Shown here piece by piece: positions 37,510-51,095 of a stretch of DNA of 64,000 nt. Source of the stretch: Parus major (taxonomy: Eukaryota; Chordata; Aves; Passeriformes; Paridae). The DNA lies in assembly GCF_001522545.3 (NCBI RefSeq), contig NC_031776.1, positions 25,019,995-25,083,994 of the forward strand, given 5' to 3'. Positions within the stretch are counted from its first letter, which is position 1. The number at the start of each line of letters is the position of its first letter. The notes under the pieces were generated by a model. It did no database searches, was not told where the DNA came from, and worked only from the letters and a program-made list of their open reading frames with translations. The position numbers and the translations under genes are program-made.

Positions 37510-39287
37510 TCTAGGTCAGAGAATTAATCAGAGGTGGCCCAGCTTCATCCACGTCAGGGAATGCAAACTGAGGTGACACACCGTGTCATTTGAGCAATAG
37601 CAGCAATCATGGCAAGCATCTTCTGCTTCTGGACACATGTTAAAACCATGGACTGACTTTAAAAACTGCTTCATTATGTGCTGCTGAGGGAAGGACCATC
37701 TCCTATTGTATAAGCACATTTTTTTTTCCAGAGGATTAACTTTGGACTTGATGATGAACTGGCTGTTGTCTATTCTCCATCTCCTTTGCTCTACTTCCCC
37801 ATTCCCTTGCACACACTTTTCACCATCACACTTTCTCAGTCACTTCCTCATTTTCTCTGAGACTAATCCTGCCTCAGCCACATTCCAAGCTACAAAAATT
37901 TCCCCCTTCTGTGCCATTTGTCAACCATTATTTCCTTCATTTTATTTCTGCTATTTACTTATATCTATAATTTACTTGGACTAAAAGATACCACTAAAAA
38001 AGGCTATTTCTGCCTGTCTCCACCTGAATCCTCTCCTCCTTACTCTTGCTATTATCCCTTCCTGAGACTGCTCTTACACAAGACTGTGAAACTCCACAGA
38101 ATCATATCTTATAAACCCTTTACATGGATAGTTTGTTTTGTACCTGCTTTGTAGCTGCACAACCAAAATTGGGCACACAAATACACAACAGATAGAGGAG
38201 TTACCACAGGCCATTTGGTCAACAGGAAATAGTGATGTCCATGTTTTTGATCCATCCTATTGAAAAGTAAAAGGATCAATTTGCTCTTGGTTTCCAATTC
38301 TGATGGGCCAAGATTGCACAGCTCTTGTTACTGTGGCTTTGTTGACAGGTTGTAGCCTAGGCAGCCATTGCAGCCCCTGCCATTTCTCCCAGATAGCAAC
38401 TCCTTTAAACATCTTCACATACTCTGTTTGTTGTTTCTCTCAATATCTTACCCACTGTAGTTTTTATTTCATTTATGCAATGCAGGAAGCAGATAAGTGT
38501 GTGAAAATCACAACCTTCACTGAGTATGCCGAGCCACACACAATATTGTGTGAAGGTCAATGCTGCATAAATAGATGCTCCAGAACTTGTTTGTATGTTG
38601 GGGCCATGAAAACTGTAAATGTTATATAAACAATTAGGACTGATTTAATTACATTCAGACACTCTTTTGTTTGGTTTCAGTTATTAAGAAATGCTGAAAT
38701 CTCTCAAAGCAAATATACAGAACTCAGAAAGTCTCAGCAGAAATGAAATTTCTGAGTGACTTCTAATATATGATACCCCTCTTTTACTATAACTTGAGAG
38801 ACTTTCTTCAAAATGAAACAATTGCTCTTTTTCTCCCAAAAATTAAAAGAGTGAAATTAAAGCATTTTTCCCTACACATATTAGTCCTAAAGTATGTAAA
38901 AAGTGACAAGAGAAATCTTAAAAGAACAGCTGTAAATACAGTGTCACATTTCTTTAGAAGAGTGTCATTGGGAACAGAATTAAAAGGAATTTAAATAAAA
39001 TAAAATTACAACTGCACCAACAGGTAACCTACCTACCTCAGGGCAAGGATTCCTATTAGCATGGTACACAGACAAACTAACCTGTGTATAAAAACAGATT
39101 CATTGAAATGGACTGCAGGTAAAGATGATTTTACTTAGACACAGGACTAAATTGTTGCCAAGTCTTGCTGTTTATTCTTGGTCTTGTCTTCACAAGACAT
39201 CTTCACAGACATCAGCATCTGTAAAGTCATTCTGTGACCTGGAAAATAGATCCTTACGCTTACTTGCTGAAAATAAAGTTAACTTCC
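37510..39287. other. Unique non-coding DNA with a pyrimidine-rich stretch
   Basis: No supported gene. From about 37770 to 38080 the plus strand is strongly biased to C and T, which gives long open frames rich in serine, phenylalanine and proline (37706-37984 and 37918-38154). These reflect composition, not coding. The sequence just before 39288 is the 3'-side flank of the CR1 copy. Confidence 0.55.
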
Positions 39288-39984
39288 ACAGAATCACAGA
39301 ATAATGGAAGGGGTAAGGCTGGGAGGGACCACAGTCGGTCATCTGGTCCAATCCTCCGGCTCAAGTAGGGTCATCCCAAAGCACATGTGGCTCATGATTG
39401 TGTCCAGAAAGTTATGGAATATCTCCAGTGAGGAACACTTCACAAACTCTTTTGGGCAACCTGATTGAACACCTGCACAGTAAAGAAGTTCTTTCTCATA
39501 TTCAGGTGGCACTTTCTGTGCATCAATTTCTGCCCCTTGCCCCTTGTGCTGCTGCCCAGCACCACAAAGAGGCTGGTCCATCCTCAGGCACCCTCCCTTC
39601 AGATACTCACGGACCCCTCACAGACTCAGCCTCTTCTTGAGGCTGAACAGGCCCAGCTCTCTTAGCCTGTCCTCCTGAGTGAGATACTCTGGTCCCTTAA
39701 TCATCTTTGTGGCCTCTTCCAGACCTGCTCCAGGACTTCCATGTCTCTTTAGTACTGAACTGGACACAGTGCTTCAGATGTGGCCTCTCCAGGCCTGAGT
39801 AGAGGGCCAGGGTCACTTCCCTCAGACTGGCAGTGTTCCTCCTAATGCCCCTCAGGATACAAATGGCAGGACACACTGCTGGCTCATGGACAACTTGTTA
39901 TCCATCAGGACCCCCATGTCCTTCTCCACAGAGCAGCTTTTCAGAGCTCAGCCCCCAGCCTTTACTGGTGCATAGGGTTATTCT
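39288..39984 (-). mobile_element. CR1 LINE, 5'-truncated 3' fragment
   Basis: On the minus strand this runs from the end of the CR1 reverse transcriptase ORF to the 3' tail. The tail, at 39288-39304, reads ATTCTGTGATTCTGTG-like on the element strand. The words AGGGACC, GGTCATCTGGTCCAATCC, GGGCAACCTG, AGTAAAGAAGTTCTTTCT, GGCTGAACAGGCCCAGCTCTC, AGCCTGTCCTCCT and GTCCTTCTCCACAGAGC follow in the order known for antisense CR1. The coding part is broken by stops and frameshifts. About 700 bases remain of an element normally several kilobases long, as is usual for CR1, which is truncated at the 5' end during insertion. The inner boundary near 39984 is approximate. Confidence 0.93.
39340..39984 (-). 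pseudogene. CR1 reverse transcriptase C-terminal remnant
   Basis: This is the decayed end of CR1 ORF2 (endonuclease and reverse transcriptase) on the minus strand. The family C-terminus normally has an arginine-rich segment about heights of hydrophilic KLxHRKFHLNMRK type before the stop. Here traces occur only in broken frames, and the 80-codon frame at 39339-39581 is out of register with the original protein. It cannot encode a working enzyme; the catalytic domain is missing. Confidence 0.7.
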
Positions 39985-42900
39985 TCAGCCTTTTGGATGC
40001 ATCAACTTTTGATCTGATCCATCGTGTGCCACAAAATCATTATGTCAGCACAGACAGCCCAGCAGAAAAACATGCTTTGACTGAAGAGGAAGAGTCCTCC
40101 CTTTCACTACAAACTCACACTTCTGTAATTTTCAAGGGCCTTAGTCATATTGCAGGACTTGACCAGTTTTCAGTGCCTCTACATGCTACTCCTTCCTCAA
40201 TCACACCTATGACTTTCATGTCCAGTTCTGTTACTGATACACCACAGTTTGTCTTTTTCGAACTGAATTTATCTCCCTTTTGACTAGTTTGCTGTATCCC
40301 CACATGTACTGTTGGTCTCTGCTACAAAACCTGCTGCTCCATTTCATTGGAAGAGATTTCTGTCAATGAGAATACATCATTTCAATGTCCATCTGGGCCT
40401 TTCTACTCAAAGGGTTCAGGGTTATTATCTCTGTGAACCCACTATCAGTGAAAACTACAGCAGAGATGTGTCAGAGCAATGCACTCCTCAAATACCACAG
40501 CAATATCCTGTCAGCTGAACACAACAGCTAATTATAGGACAGAAATTACATTCATGACTACTCATTGACTGAGAAATTATGTAGGTCTTGACATTCAGTC
40601 TTGCACTTCTGTTGTGTTCCTCCCATGACTGATCTTCCAGATTTTCCCTTGGCTTTCCTTGGGTGCTACACCTGCTTCTTTTATAGTAGGAATATTGTGA
40701 TGTAATGCATGAACCACTGAAATAAGTCCATGAAAATATACCTGAGTAAAAGATTCTCACTATGGTATTTAATTAATAGCTTATGATTCACATGGGACAA
40801 AATTGGAAATTTTAGTCATGAAAGGTTAAATTGCAGTAAATTAAAAACCAAATAATCTCTCAAGTACAAGGATACAAATTATGTCTAGAGAGCTTTCAGA
40901 AAGAATTGGGGAAAGCAGCAGTTGAAGAGCTCTCTGTTCATTTTGTTTGCTTTTAATATTAAGGATATCAGACAAAAAAAGCAGGCCAGGCTGACATGTG
41001 GTGTATGGGATTCAGCTGAGCATCTGGCCATTCACACTAAAACTCTGACAAATGTCCCTGCTCAAACTGCATCAATGTAAACTAACAAATCTGAATCACA
41101 TCTCACTCACCACAGTTTATTATGCAAAAAACAGAACAAATATTTGGGGTTTTCTTCAATATGATCAGTTCAATACTGAGGAAAAACTTGTCTCAGTTAT
41201 AGTGATGTTCTGGGATATAATTTTTTTGCTAGATTTTGATACATTAGTGTAAATATAAAAATCCAGCACATGACTGGCACTGTAAAAGATGACTGAAAAC
41301 AACCTCCAAATTGAAATGTACTAATGCCACCTCCTCAGACTGCCTGAGTACCATTTTACTTTTTTATAGAGGTGCTTCAATCTCAAGTGGATTATACTTC
41401 AGGTGTGTCACCCTGAGCTTTCCCTAATTATGTCTCCTTTAGAGAGAAAATCAAAATCACAAACAAGTCATCTAAAAATTTCAAAAATATTTCAGGATTT
41501 CATACAATTACAATTGGATTCTGTATCAATAGGTCCAGATGCTCGTATATAAGAATTTTGCCAGTTTCCCTTAGCTGGAATATCAAGAAAGTTATGAATA
41601 TTCCTATCTTTTAACTACAGGCATGGAGTAAGTGGATAGAGTCTAAAGGAGAACAGTTTCAAAAGTTTCAAATGGTATAGAAAATATTTTCTCCAGGGAA
41701 TGCTTTTGGAACTTTTTTTTACTGTAGACATGAGACAACAGAGGAAGCTACTATACCTTATCCTTAAATATGTAAGAAGTTATAGAGAAGAAAGAGTAAG
41801 CCAAGTCTACTGCATATTTTGTAATTGCAGGTCTTTTTCTATAACATCCCCTGTGTTTAGCCTGGTGTTATCTGCTCTGTCATTTAGCAAACATCAAAGT
41901 GATGACCAGTCCTTCACATGTTTTCCGGACAGTGCCATTGGCATGGAGCATTTCGTTGCAGATAGTGACACTAATAAAGCTGGGTTTCACTATATCATTT
42001 AGATTAGTTACATTAAAGCTGTGTTGTAGGGCAAAACATCCATATTTATGCTGTATTTAACTTTCTATTAATAATAAATACGTGTGAAATACTTTTGTTA
42101 TCAATATTGATCACTATTCCAATTGAAAGCCAAGATGTCAAGGTTTCCTTTAGCATCCTCAGTTATATTTAATAGCCCTGTTGATGAGTGAGAGCCTAAT
42201 GAAGGCTAACAGATGGTCTATTTAATATTGCTGTAGGGTTTGGAGCACTTGCCAAAACAGATACACAAAAGGATTTGACAGCCCTGTAGCTGAAAACCTT
42301 TAATTACAGCTACTTCACTCCTAGGGGTTTCTGTGAGGCCAGCACAACAGCACAGCTTTAGGATAGGTCAGCATGGTGAGCAAAGGCTTTGCAGAGCCAG
42401 ACAGTGAGTGCTGGTAAAACTGTTTGCTGAACATTAATAAACTGGGCTTGGTGCAGACAGCTTAGAAAGACAATCCTGGACAGACAGAGGGAAGTAAGTG
42501 ATGATGCTTTCTCTGCCTCTGAGAACAGTTTGCCCTTTTCCTAAAATACCACCTCTTGAAGACTGTCATCACCTGCTGAGGTGGGGAGAAAGCCTGCAGC
42601 CAAAGTGGGCCTTTAATTATGCCTGAACTATAGCTGGGACTTCACCTTAAAATCATGTGAGCTTCAGTTCCATTTGCTACTATTAGGAATAGTAATCTGC
42701 AAGTAAGGGAGTTAATATTTGCCAAGGCTGAAAAACTCTATCTTTGAAGGAGTGCAAAAATTTATTCAGGACTGAAGATACATACAGAAATCTAAAGTTT
42801 TTTAAAACTCTTCTGATTTGTTGTTCCAAGTATGAGTTGAAAGAAGGAGCTTTCAGAGACTTTCAGTGATTTTCCCCTGGCTCTACCGGCAATTGCCCCC

Positions 42901-45900
42901 TGGTTTTCTGGCACAAATTCACACCACTTCCAAAATTAAAAGGCATAATTAGCAGTTGCATTTGGATTTACCTGAATTGATTTCTTGGAAGTTGCTTAGA
43001 AATGGAATCCATTCCTTCAGAAAGAATAGGTGTTTTCACTGCCCTTACTGTCTCTGGCAAATCTGTCTGTAACTAAGGTATTGATTCTTTCTGAGTGCCA
43101 GGAGGAGATAGTGTAGTTGTTCATATATAATTCTAAATATTTGATCAGTACTTGCTTTACACAGTATTTTCTAGACAAAAGAATATGTAGATACGTGCAT
43201 ATACAGTGATGTAGACAGGTTTTGGGACTCTCTGACAATGGAAGAAAGGTTTCTCCTCATTACTGTGCCCTTTGCTACACCCGACAACAGAGATCATCCC
43301 TGCATTCAAGAATAAATAATTTCATTAACAAAATAGACAGGGGCAGAGGGAGGATGGGATGACAAAATAGAAAAATACTCTTTAGAGGAGGTGAGATTTC
43401 CTAAAATAAGTTACAAAGCAGCTTGGGCCAACAGAATAATAACAAATTTTGCCAGTCCCTACAGCACTGACTCTCACAGATTTCATGTTCTAGTGTGATG
43501 AGAAAATCTTTGCATCTTTAAAAATTCAGAACCTATATGAACAATTGAAAGGTAGGTATGGAAAAATGCACAGTGGAGAACTCCTTTTTTCACCACAGCT
43601 GGCTGAGTCAGTCCCTTCTCCATGTATTCCCCTGTCTGTTGCCAGATTTTGATCTCATGCAAAAGCAGTTGTTTCTCATTAATCCAGACAATTCTGAAAA
43701 CAGACATTTTTACTGGCTTATGCAAAAGTCTGCCCTTTTTGGCTCCATGCAACCTTCAGCTAGAGGTGACTAGATACCAAACAAGTCTGAAGGAGAGTGT
43801 ACTGGCCTGGCCCCAGCTACTCAGGCAAATGAAGCAAATGTAAAGTAATGGGCTGGAATTTACGGTAATCTTGATCCAGCAACTGGTGAAGGAAGTGGAA
43901 AGGTTCTGATTGGATTCCATCGACTTCCAGAGACAAACTACCTCTCCAATGGGCAGAGAAGCGAAGTGCAACTGCAACACAACATCCCAGAAAGAGGCAC
44001 AGTCAGGGTAGTAGTAACACAGGCTGCCAAATTTGAGGGTAATTGGAAGAGAATCACTAATTACAAGGGCTGTGAAATCAGACAACTCTTTCATCCCTGG
44101 ATACAGTTAAACCTGATAAGCAATGGCTAGATGGTGGGGAAGTTTTGAAGCTAAATATATTTCTAATGTGATATGCATCTTTGATGTATATATTTCTGGT
44201 AAATGTTCATCTGTTTAATTATTATTTACTTTGGGCAGAGCTTTGGGATTTACTAAGATGAAAGAGGTTATTGTTTGTTTATTATCTTGTGAGTGACAAT
44301 TCCAGGGCTGACTCTTAAACTAGTCCATCACTTTTAACACAGCATCTCAAGCCATTCTAATACAGACAATATTTGTGAAAAAATCAACTCTGAAGAAAAT
44401 GCATATACACAAAGGATATTCCATAATTAGAGAAGGTACAGAGCATTGCATGTGCCAGTAAAGTCAATTAAGCTCTAATTACTATTGGATTCAGATCTGC
44501 CACTGCATGATTAATTGCTCAAGTAAAAGTATCTCCTCCACACAGAGGTGCTAAATTCACCCCTGCTGATGGTACAGATGTTTTTTCAACTACCCCTCTG
44601 ATTCTATTTGAGATAAAAAATGCAGAAACTTTCTCCTGTTTTAGGCAGCAGTGTGAAAAACTCATTAGCTGATATAATCTTTATAGGTAGTTTTCTTTGT
44701 GTGGTTACGTGACAATCCCTCACTTTCCACATTTCTGGGCTGTGCTAATGACTTCACACCCTCTTTTTCTCAGGAGGCAGATCTCTCTGCAATGAGCAGT
44801 TGACATATGGTTACTGTCTAGCCCTTTGCTATCATTCAGGTGATGGAGAGCTTTGGAAAACTCTTGACTTCATCTCAATCTCAATGTGCTCCATCAGGAA
44901 TTCTGCAGATGACAGTGATTCAGCTTTTTAAACATTTCCAAATAGTTCATCACTCACTGCCACTTTTCTCCTTACCTTTCAGTGTTAACAAGTTTCCATA
45001 TGCTGTTTCCATATGCCATGTGGCTTTTATAAAAATCTCAGGCAGTAACTTCTCCAAAAGCTCCAATACCTTTGTGGTAGTTTTGTTTAGCAGAATATTC
45101 ATGCAACCATGACAACAAAGTGAAAGGCATTCATTCCATGGACTTCAACACATTTTGGAATGGCCTCTAATGAAGTTTAGTTTCAAAAATTTTAGGAGCA
45201 ATTTTAAGATGGGAATATACAAGAGTAATCTCTTGGAATAATTTCTGCTTGAGTCACTCACTGTCCATCCCTTCATACTAAAACTATAAAAAAATATATT
45301 TTAAATAGAATGAAAAGCTTGAACTGAAGTTAGCACAAATATCAAGTGCTTCCACCTTTTAGGTCTCAGCTGCTCTAATCATCTTCCTGACAGTAATTTT
45401 CTGTCAACTCTGCTAACTCCGTTAGATTTGTCAGTCTGATCAGTGCATGTCTTACAGCCCCAGAACAAAACCCAGATGGTGGCTCCATGGTGCAGATGTA
45501 CAAGATAAGGTGTTTAAATCTGTTTAGCAAGGGATAAAAGTAATTTCCAACTAGTTTCTTGTAACTAGTACTTCAATCCCTGCTCCTCCAACCTGGTTTT
45601 CCTTTGCCACATCTGAATAGAGTAAAAGTTCCCTTACTACATCAAAAGAGACCTTCTTTTCTCTGTTCTCTTGAAGTCTTCCTTTCATTTCCTGCTGTGT
45701 GCCTTTTCAAAGGAGACTGAGATGCTTTTTGTAACAGGTGATTACAGACTGAGGTACCAAAACTTACACGTTTCTCTTCACCTTTGGCTGAAAGAAAACA
45801 TCTTCTTTCCTCCTAAGCACTTCTATTTGCAATTCACAATGTTCCTGCCCCTCCAGTGTCTGCTATTGCTGCTCAGTGGTGAGGTGAGGGCTGTAGGAAG

Positions 45901-47397
45901 TGTTTTTCAGGAATCCTACACAAATAACATTTATTACTGCTCACCTTGGGTGTCATGGAAACACAAATCTTACAGCACTGCACTAAAGTGAGCAATCTGA
46001 GCCCAGTCACACCAGCAGAAGCACCTCATTTATTAGTTATTTAGATAATTATCACCACAGTGCAGTAGAAATGAAAACTCCATGGGATGAGTGATTTAAC
46101 TTCAGTGCAAGCCCATTAGTCACAAAGGAACATGCTGCTCACATTACACCCCACAGACATCACCAGGACTAATCCTCTACAACTCGCGAGAGCACAGAAC
46201 AGGAACAAACAAGGGGTTTTATTCACCACTTCACTGTACTTGATTCTGCAAGTTGAAGAGATTGAAGATTCTTCACTGTGAAGTACAGGAGCTGAGAGTG
46301 CCATCCCTGACAGCTCCACCTGGTACCAGATGCAAAAATTGTATTGGAGACAGGAGGTTAAGGTGTGCTTTCTCTAATGCTGTCTAGTTCTCTAACTAAT
46401 GAAACTTGAAGTGCAGTGCTTCCAGATAAAGTTTTTTTTTAATTATTTTACTATTAGAAGCATTAGGAAAAGGGAAATTTTGTAATCAATATCTCACTGG
46501 AAATTATTTAAATGGAACTACTAATGTTTGTAATTCAGTTTATTATGTGGGGGTTTTTACTATGACTACTAATTCTTCTGCCTGTATTTCCAGAGATTCT
46601 TAGGTGTTTGGTCCTCCTACCTTGCTTTCTGTCACATTTAAATAATTAAGTACATAAATTACGTAAAATAAACCTTTTCCTCTGTGTTATCACAGACAGT
46701 CGAAGGAAATGTCAGTGTTTATTTTGCCAGAATAACGTGAATGCAACTGCTTCCTCATGTATGTGTTTACTACTTACACTGTTCTGAGTCCAATTTAAAA
46801 GAAAATTTGAGCAAATAGAGGCAGGACATACAGATTGACCAAAACCATTTATAGCTGAAGCATGAAAAACTTTCAGCTTTCAGGTTCTCAGAGGGTTGAG
46901 GAGAGAGATGAAAAACTTATGGCAACTCTTTTTAGGGAAGAGATGGTTTAATGAAAGAGCAGATAAACAATTGTATCTAAAATTAGGAAAAATGAAATTT
47001 GAAATCCATAAAAAATGCCTAAAGCAAGAGCTCCAAGCAGTCAACAGTTTACAGAGCACTTCCCACAGACACAGTCAAATGTATTCTTAACTCAAATACT
47101 TTACTTATTATAAACAATTTAAATTACATATAAATTAAAACTATTTATAAAGTGCTTGCTGCACTTTTCGTTTTAAGAGTATTTATAACATTTAACAAGC
47201 ACTTTAGTCTCCCACATTCTATGTGTGTCTGTATTTGCTAAAGCTGTCACTAAATTTCCAAAAGCCATTAAAACAGGGATAGCAACACCAACACTTATAA
47301 ACTTTAAAACCATGTTGGCACAAAATATATTCAAAGTCTTATGTGGAGAGAAAACTCACTCATAAACCAGCCAATGCTTAAAACCTTCTCAATAGAA
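39985..47397. other. Unique AT-rich non-coding DNA
   Basis: No supported gene. Frames reach at most 112 codons (43756-44094 minus) with antiparallel partners. Stretches near 42130-42320 and 44450-44530 look like conserved non-coding elements because they are dense in homeodomain-type TAATTA words; see findings. A small 12-bp direct repeat lies at 44992-45016. Confidence 0.55.
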
Positions 47398-47450
47398 AAA
47401 TTAATAATAAAAATAAAAATAAAAATAAAAATAAAAATAAAAATAAAAAT
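47398..47450 (+). repeat. (AAAAAT)n hexanucleotide microsatellite
   Basis: About seven or more units of five A and one T run directly into an assembly gap, so the true length is unknown. The lysine-isoleucine alternation in translation comes from this repeat. Confidence 0.95.
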
Positions 47451-47544
47451 NNNNNNNNNNNNNNNNNNNNNNNNNNNNNNNNNNNNNNNNNNNNNNNNNN
47501 NNNNNNNNNNNNNNNNNNNNNNNNNNNNNNNNNNNNNNNNNNNN
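47451..47544. other. Assembly gap (94 N)
   Basis: A run of N immediately follows the hexamer repeat. The sequence resumes in unique DNA, so the right end of the repeat is not seen. Confidence 1.
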
Positions 47545-48350
47545 TAACCTCTACAAAAAACACTTTAAAGTATTTCCAAAAGGTATTCAGAAGTCTTCAA
47601 ATCAAAAGATTTATTATTTCCAGTTTCTTTTTAAAAAACTGGTGTTTTCTTGATGAGGCTGAAACTTTGCAAAGTGTTACTTAAAAGTAACAATTATCAA
47701 TGTCTGTGTATTGTCAATTGTCAAAAAATAAAAGGAATTTTAATTTTTAAAAAACTTTCAGTTCATTATCCTCTCTTCCTTCTGCTAGTGCAATAAATTA
47801 TTAAGGTAGTAATAAAAAAGTCTATTTAAAATGTGGACTAGCTAAGTGTACTTTTAAATCCTGTGGTGATATTCAAAGGAAGACAGGAATTTCAACAGTT
47901 TTAGTTAAATTATTAGAGAAGCACAGTCCAGCTGCAGACCAGTGATTTTTATCCTCATCATTTCTATGTCAATAGAACAAGACAAGAGGAAGTTTTCATC
48001 TGAATTAGTCCTTATTAGTCCTTATTCCCTCCAGGGACATCCTATGCTAAAGTCATTAGGGTTTATTACCTGAACAGAACCAAGTGAGTAAACAAAGTCA
48101 AACTGGAAGTGTAAGGGGTTTCCTTCCTTGTTCTCTTTCAAAATTGGTTCAGGATTGTGGGAGGCATGAATTCCTTAAGAACTGTAAAGAAAGATGTGTC
48201 ACCTTATTTTGCCTGACAATTTTTATATTTGATGACTGTTTCCCACGCTGTCCAGGCTTGCGATCCTTGGCTGGCTTCCACCTCTTCCCTGTGGGGCTGA
48301 CCCCAGCTCAAGGCTGACAAATGGACACACTTTGGGAAAGGTGCACCCTT
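47545..48350. other. Unique DNA, GC rising toward the right
   Basis: No supported gene. It contains a perfect two-copy 10-bp tandem repeat at 48004-48023. The right part (from about 48240) is GC-richer and leads into a possible CR1 relic. Confidence 0.5.
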
Positions 48351-48430
48351 CCCTGGGTGGAAAAACTGGCTGGGGGTGGTGGAGAATGGAGCTGCCTCCA
48401 GCTGGCAGTCACCTGGGAGGTGACACCACT
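48351..48430 (+). mobile_element. Possible old CR1 LINE relic (mid reverse transcriptase)
   Basis: The words GGGTGGAAAAACTGGCTGG and, after a short deletion, GAATGGAGCTGCCTCCAGCTGG resemble the CR1 coding region around the tryptophan-rich segment that reads roughly W-V-x-N-W-L-x-G and then V-N-G-x-x-S-x-W. The match is short and diverged, and I see no other CR1 part beside it. It may be an ancient fragment or a coincidence. Confidence 0.4.
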
Positions 48431-51095
48431 GATCCCATACAAGGAAGGGCATGAGTCTTTCTCCAGGCTCAGCAGAGACACAGACACAGAGACAACACAC
48501 ACTGCCCAAGTGCTCCAGCTCCTTTGACATCCATCCCCTAAAAAGAAAACCTGTCCCTGTTCCATCCATGTTCTATTTTTGGAAAACAGGATGGGGTATC
48601 TTGATTAGTTTACTTTTTCCTTAAAACAATTCCTCCACTAAAAGATATTTTTAAGAGGTGAAAGCCTGTAGGGCTCGGTCACAAGCCTATTCAAAGAAAT
48701 AGGAGCATGTCTGTTGACTTCCCCAGAGACTGAACTCTGATGTCCATGGTTATATATGCCTGCCTTACCCACAGGATGCATTAGAGGCCATCTGAGATAC
48801 CAAGTCCTTTGTGGTCTGCTTGATTCTCCAAACACTTAATTCTCAAGACCAGGGTCAGACGCAAGCCCAAACAAAATCTCAGAAATATTATAATGACATT
48901 TGAGTCAGGAGACACAGATAAAGAGGCCATGGAAGATCATGTTGTCTGAGGTTTCCAATAAAATGATTGCCATTAAAATGTCAATACTTAGCACCAGTTG
49001 CTATGAAACTGCACCTGCTCTGCCACATTTCCCTAGAACCTTAGGACAGAAATACATCTGAATTGAGGGTTTCAGAACTACTCAATATTGGTTTAATTCT
49101 ACTGCCATTGAAACAGGTGGTAAGATTTCCGTTTATTCAATAGAACAACATTAACTCAGTGTAAAAACTACATCATCTACATCATCTATTGTGTCAATGT
49201 GTCATTTTATATCATGTTAATGATAATGGCATAAAAAAACTAAAAGCACTTCATTTTGCATTATTATAGAACTAAAAGAAGAAAGTACTGTGAGCTGAAG
49301 AGATATATGACTTTTTACCAGGGTTCAGCTAACCTTTGATCACTTTTAAAAATTAAAGTGATTTTAGGGCTGAAAAATGCTCATAATAAAAGACTTAAAG
49401 AGCTCAATCTGTTCATCAAAAAAGATCAATAGTTACTTAATTGCAATATAGCAGCGCCTTTATGGAGAGAAAATGCCATCTAGTAAAGGACTCAATCAAT
49501 CACAGAAAAGCACAAGAACCACTGGCTTCACATTACAGCAGGTAAAATCTTCATAGAAATGAAGCTTCTGGCTTATTGGGTCTTGAGCTTTTCTCTTAGT
49601 TTTTTTTGTGGATTCTGTTTTGGTTTTTGTTTTTTTTTTAAATGAAATCTTCTGATTAAATATTAACAGCTTCAAACAAGGACTGAAGTTGTTGTCCTAA
49701 AATTGGCATGATGATCAAACACAAGTTATTAGTCTCATTAACAGGCTAAATAGGAAAAGAAAGAAAAGAGGAATAAAAAAAATTAGATTTACTATGAAGA
49801 ACACTAGAAATACTTAAACTTCTATTTTCTGAAATTTCTTCCCAATTATCCCACATTTCCAACCAAGAAAACTGAGGAAGATAGAGTGGGGTCCAAAAAA
49901 GAAAAGAGAGAATAAACACCTAATTTAAATCAGTTCACCAGCTAAGGATCAAGGCAAAAATCTGCAGGAATTGAGCAAAGATTGGGGGTTGGTTGCCTTG
50001 TTTCTTTATTTCAGAAACATATATTTCATGGCACAGATTGCATACTCAGATCAAGTGGAACTTTAAAATACAGACAATTGTTTACATTGTAGAGAAAATG
50101 TTTGTTTGTTAATTTTTTGTTTGGTATTACTCTTTATTTTGTCCCATTCTGGTGTGTGTCACTATACTGTGACTTTACATTACCAGTAGAATTAAAAGTA
50201 AACTAATGTAAAACATTCATTTGTATATTCACTCTGCTGTCCCAATAGCTGGTACGTGATTTTTTAATGAGTTTTAAAAAATACACACTTTTATTTGTTA
50301 TTCTCCTGCTCTAGTAATGCTGCAGCTGTATTTTCCACTTTACATGAATTCAGGTCTATTCCAATTTTCCACTTCCCTGCCTTTAATCCCAGCATTACAA
50401 ACGGAATCCCATGCTACACTAATATCTCTTACTCACTGGCACAGAAGAGATCAATATTTTAAAATGCCATATGTTTTATAGATCAACTGTCTTGTGCATA
50501 GGAATCCAATGGCATCTGAACCATTACACAATATTTGTAAGTTACACAAGTCAAGGACTGTGAGCTCTGTCTTTGCACACACAGTCGGTTTCTAAAATGT
50601 TTATGCTCATCTGTGAAATGTTTAGTATTTTTATATAACTTAACTAAGTTACCCAAATTCTTGATCTCCTCTCACCATAAGCTATCCCCTGTGGCTTAGA
50701 GGTATGGTGGAAACTTTAATAATGTGAATATTTTGTCCTTCACACACACTCAAATTCCTTGGAAGCTTTTCAGAAGGTTTCACACATCCATTAAAAGTTT
50801 ACCTGAGCTCTTGCTCAAGCAGAGGTGAAGTCAGCAGCAGAAAGGCACACCTCTGGCATGTGTTTGGCCCCTGAGGTTAATTTTGCCAGCACTTCAGTCT
50901 GATTCACCTGGGGGTACAGACAGATGCTGAGGAACATATCCAGTGCAGGGAGCTCTGTGGGCAGCAGCAGTGGGAGCTGCAGGTGGAGCTTTGGGGGGCA
51001 GAACCTGAGTCCCAGATGAGAGGCCATGGACTGCTGATCCTTTGCACAACTAAGGCCACACAAACCTTGGGTACAGCTGGCACCAGACACTCAGA
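48431..51095. other. Unique non-coding DNA
   Basis: No supported gene. AT-rich over most of its length, with T-rich runs near 49600-49640 and a purine-rich stretch at about 49745-49920. GC rises from about 50815, where a 91-codon minus-strand frame is open without any recognisable motif. Confidence 0.5.

Noticed and set aside
47341..47563. Lysine-isoleucine and phenylalanine-leucine repeat peptides
   Set aside because: Translation of the AAAAAT hexamer repeat and the following gap.
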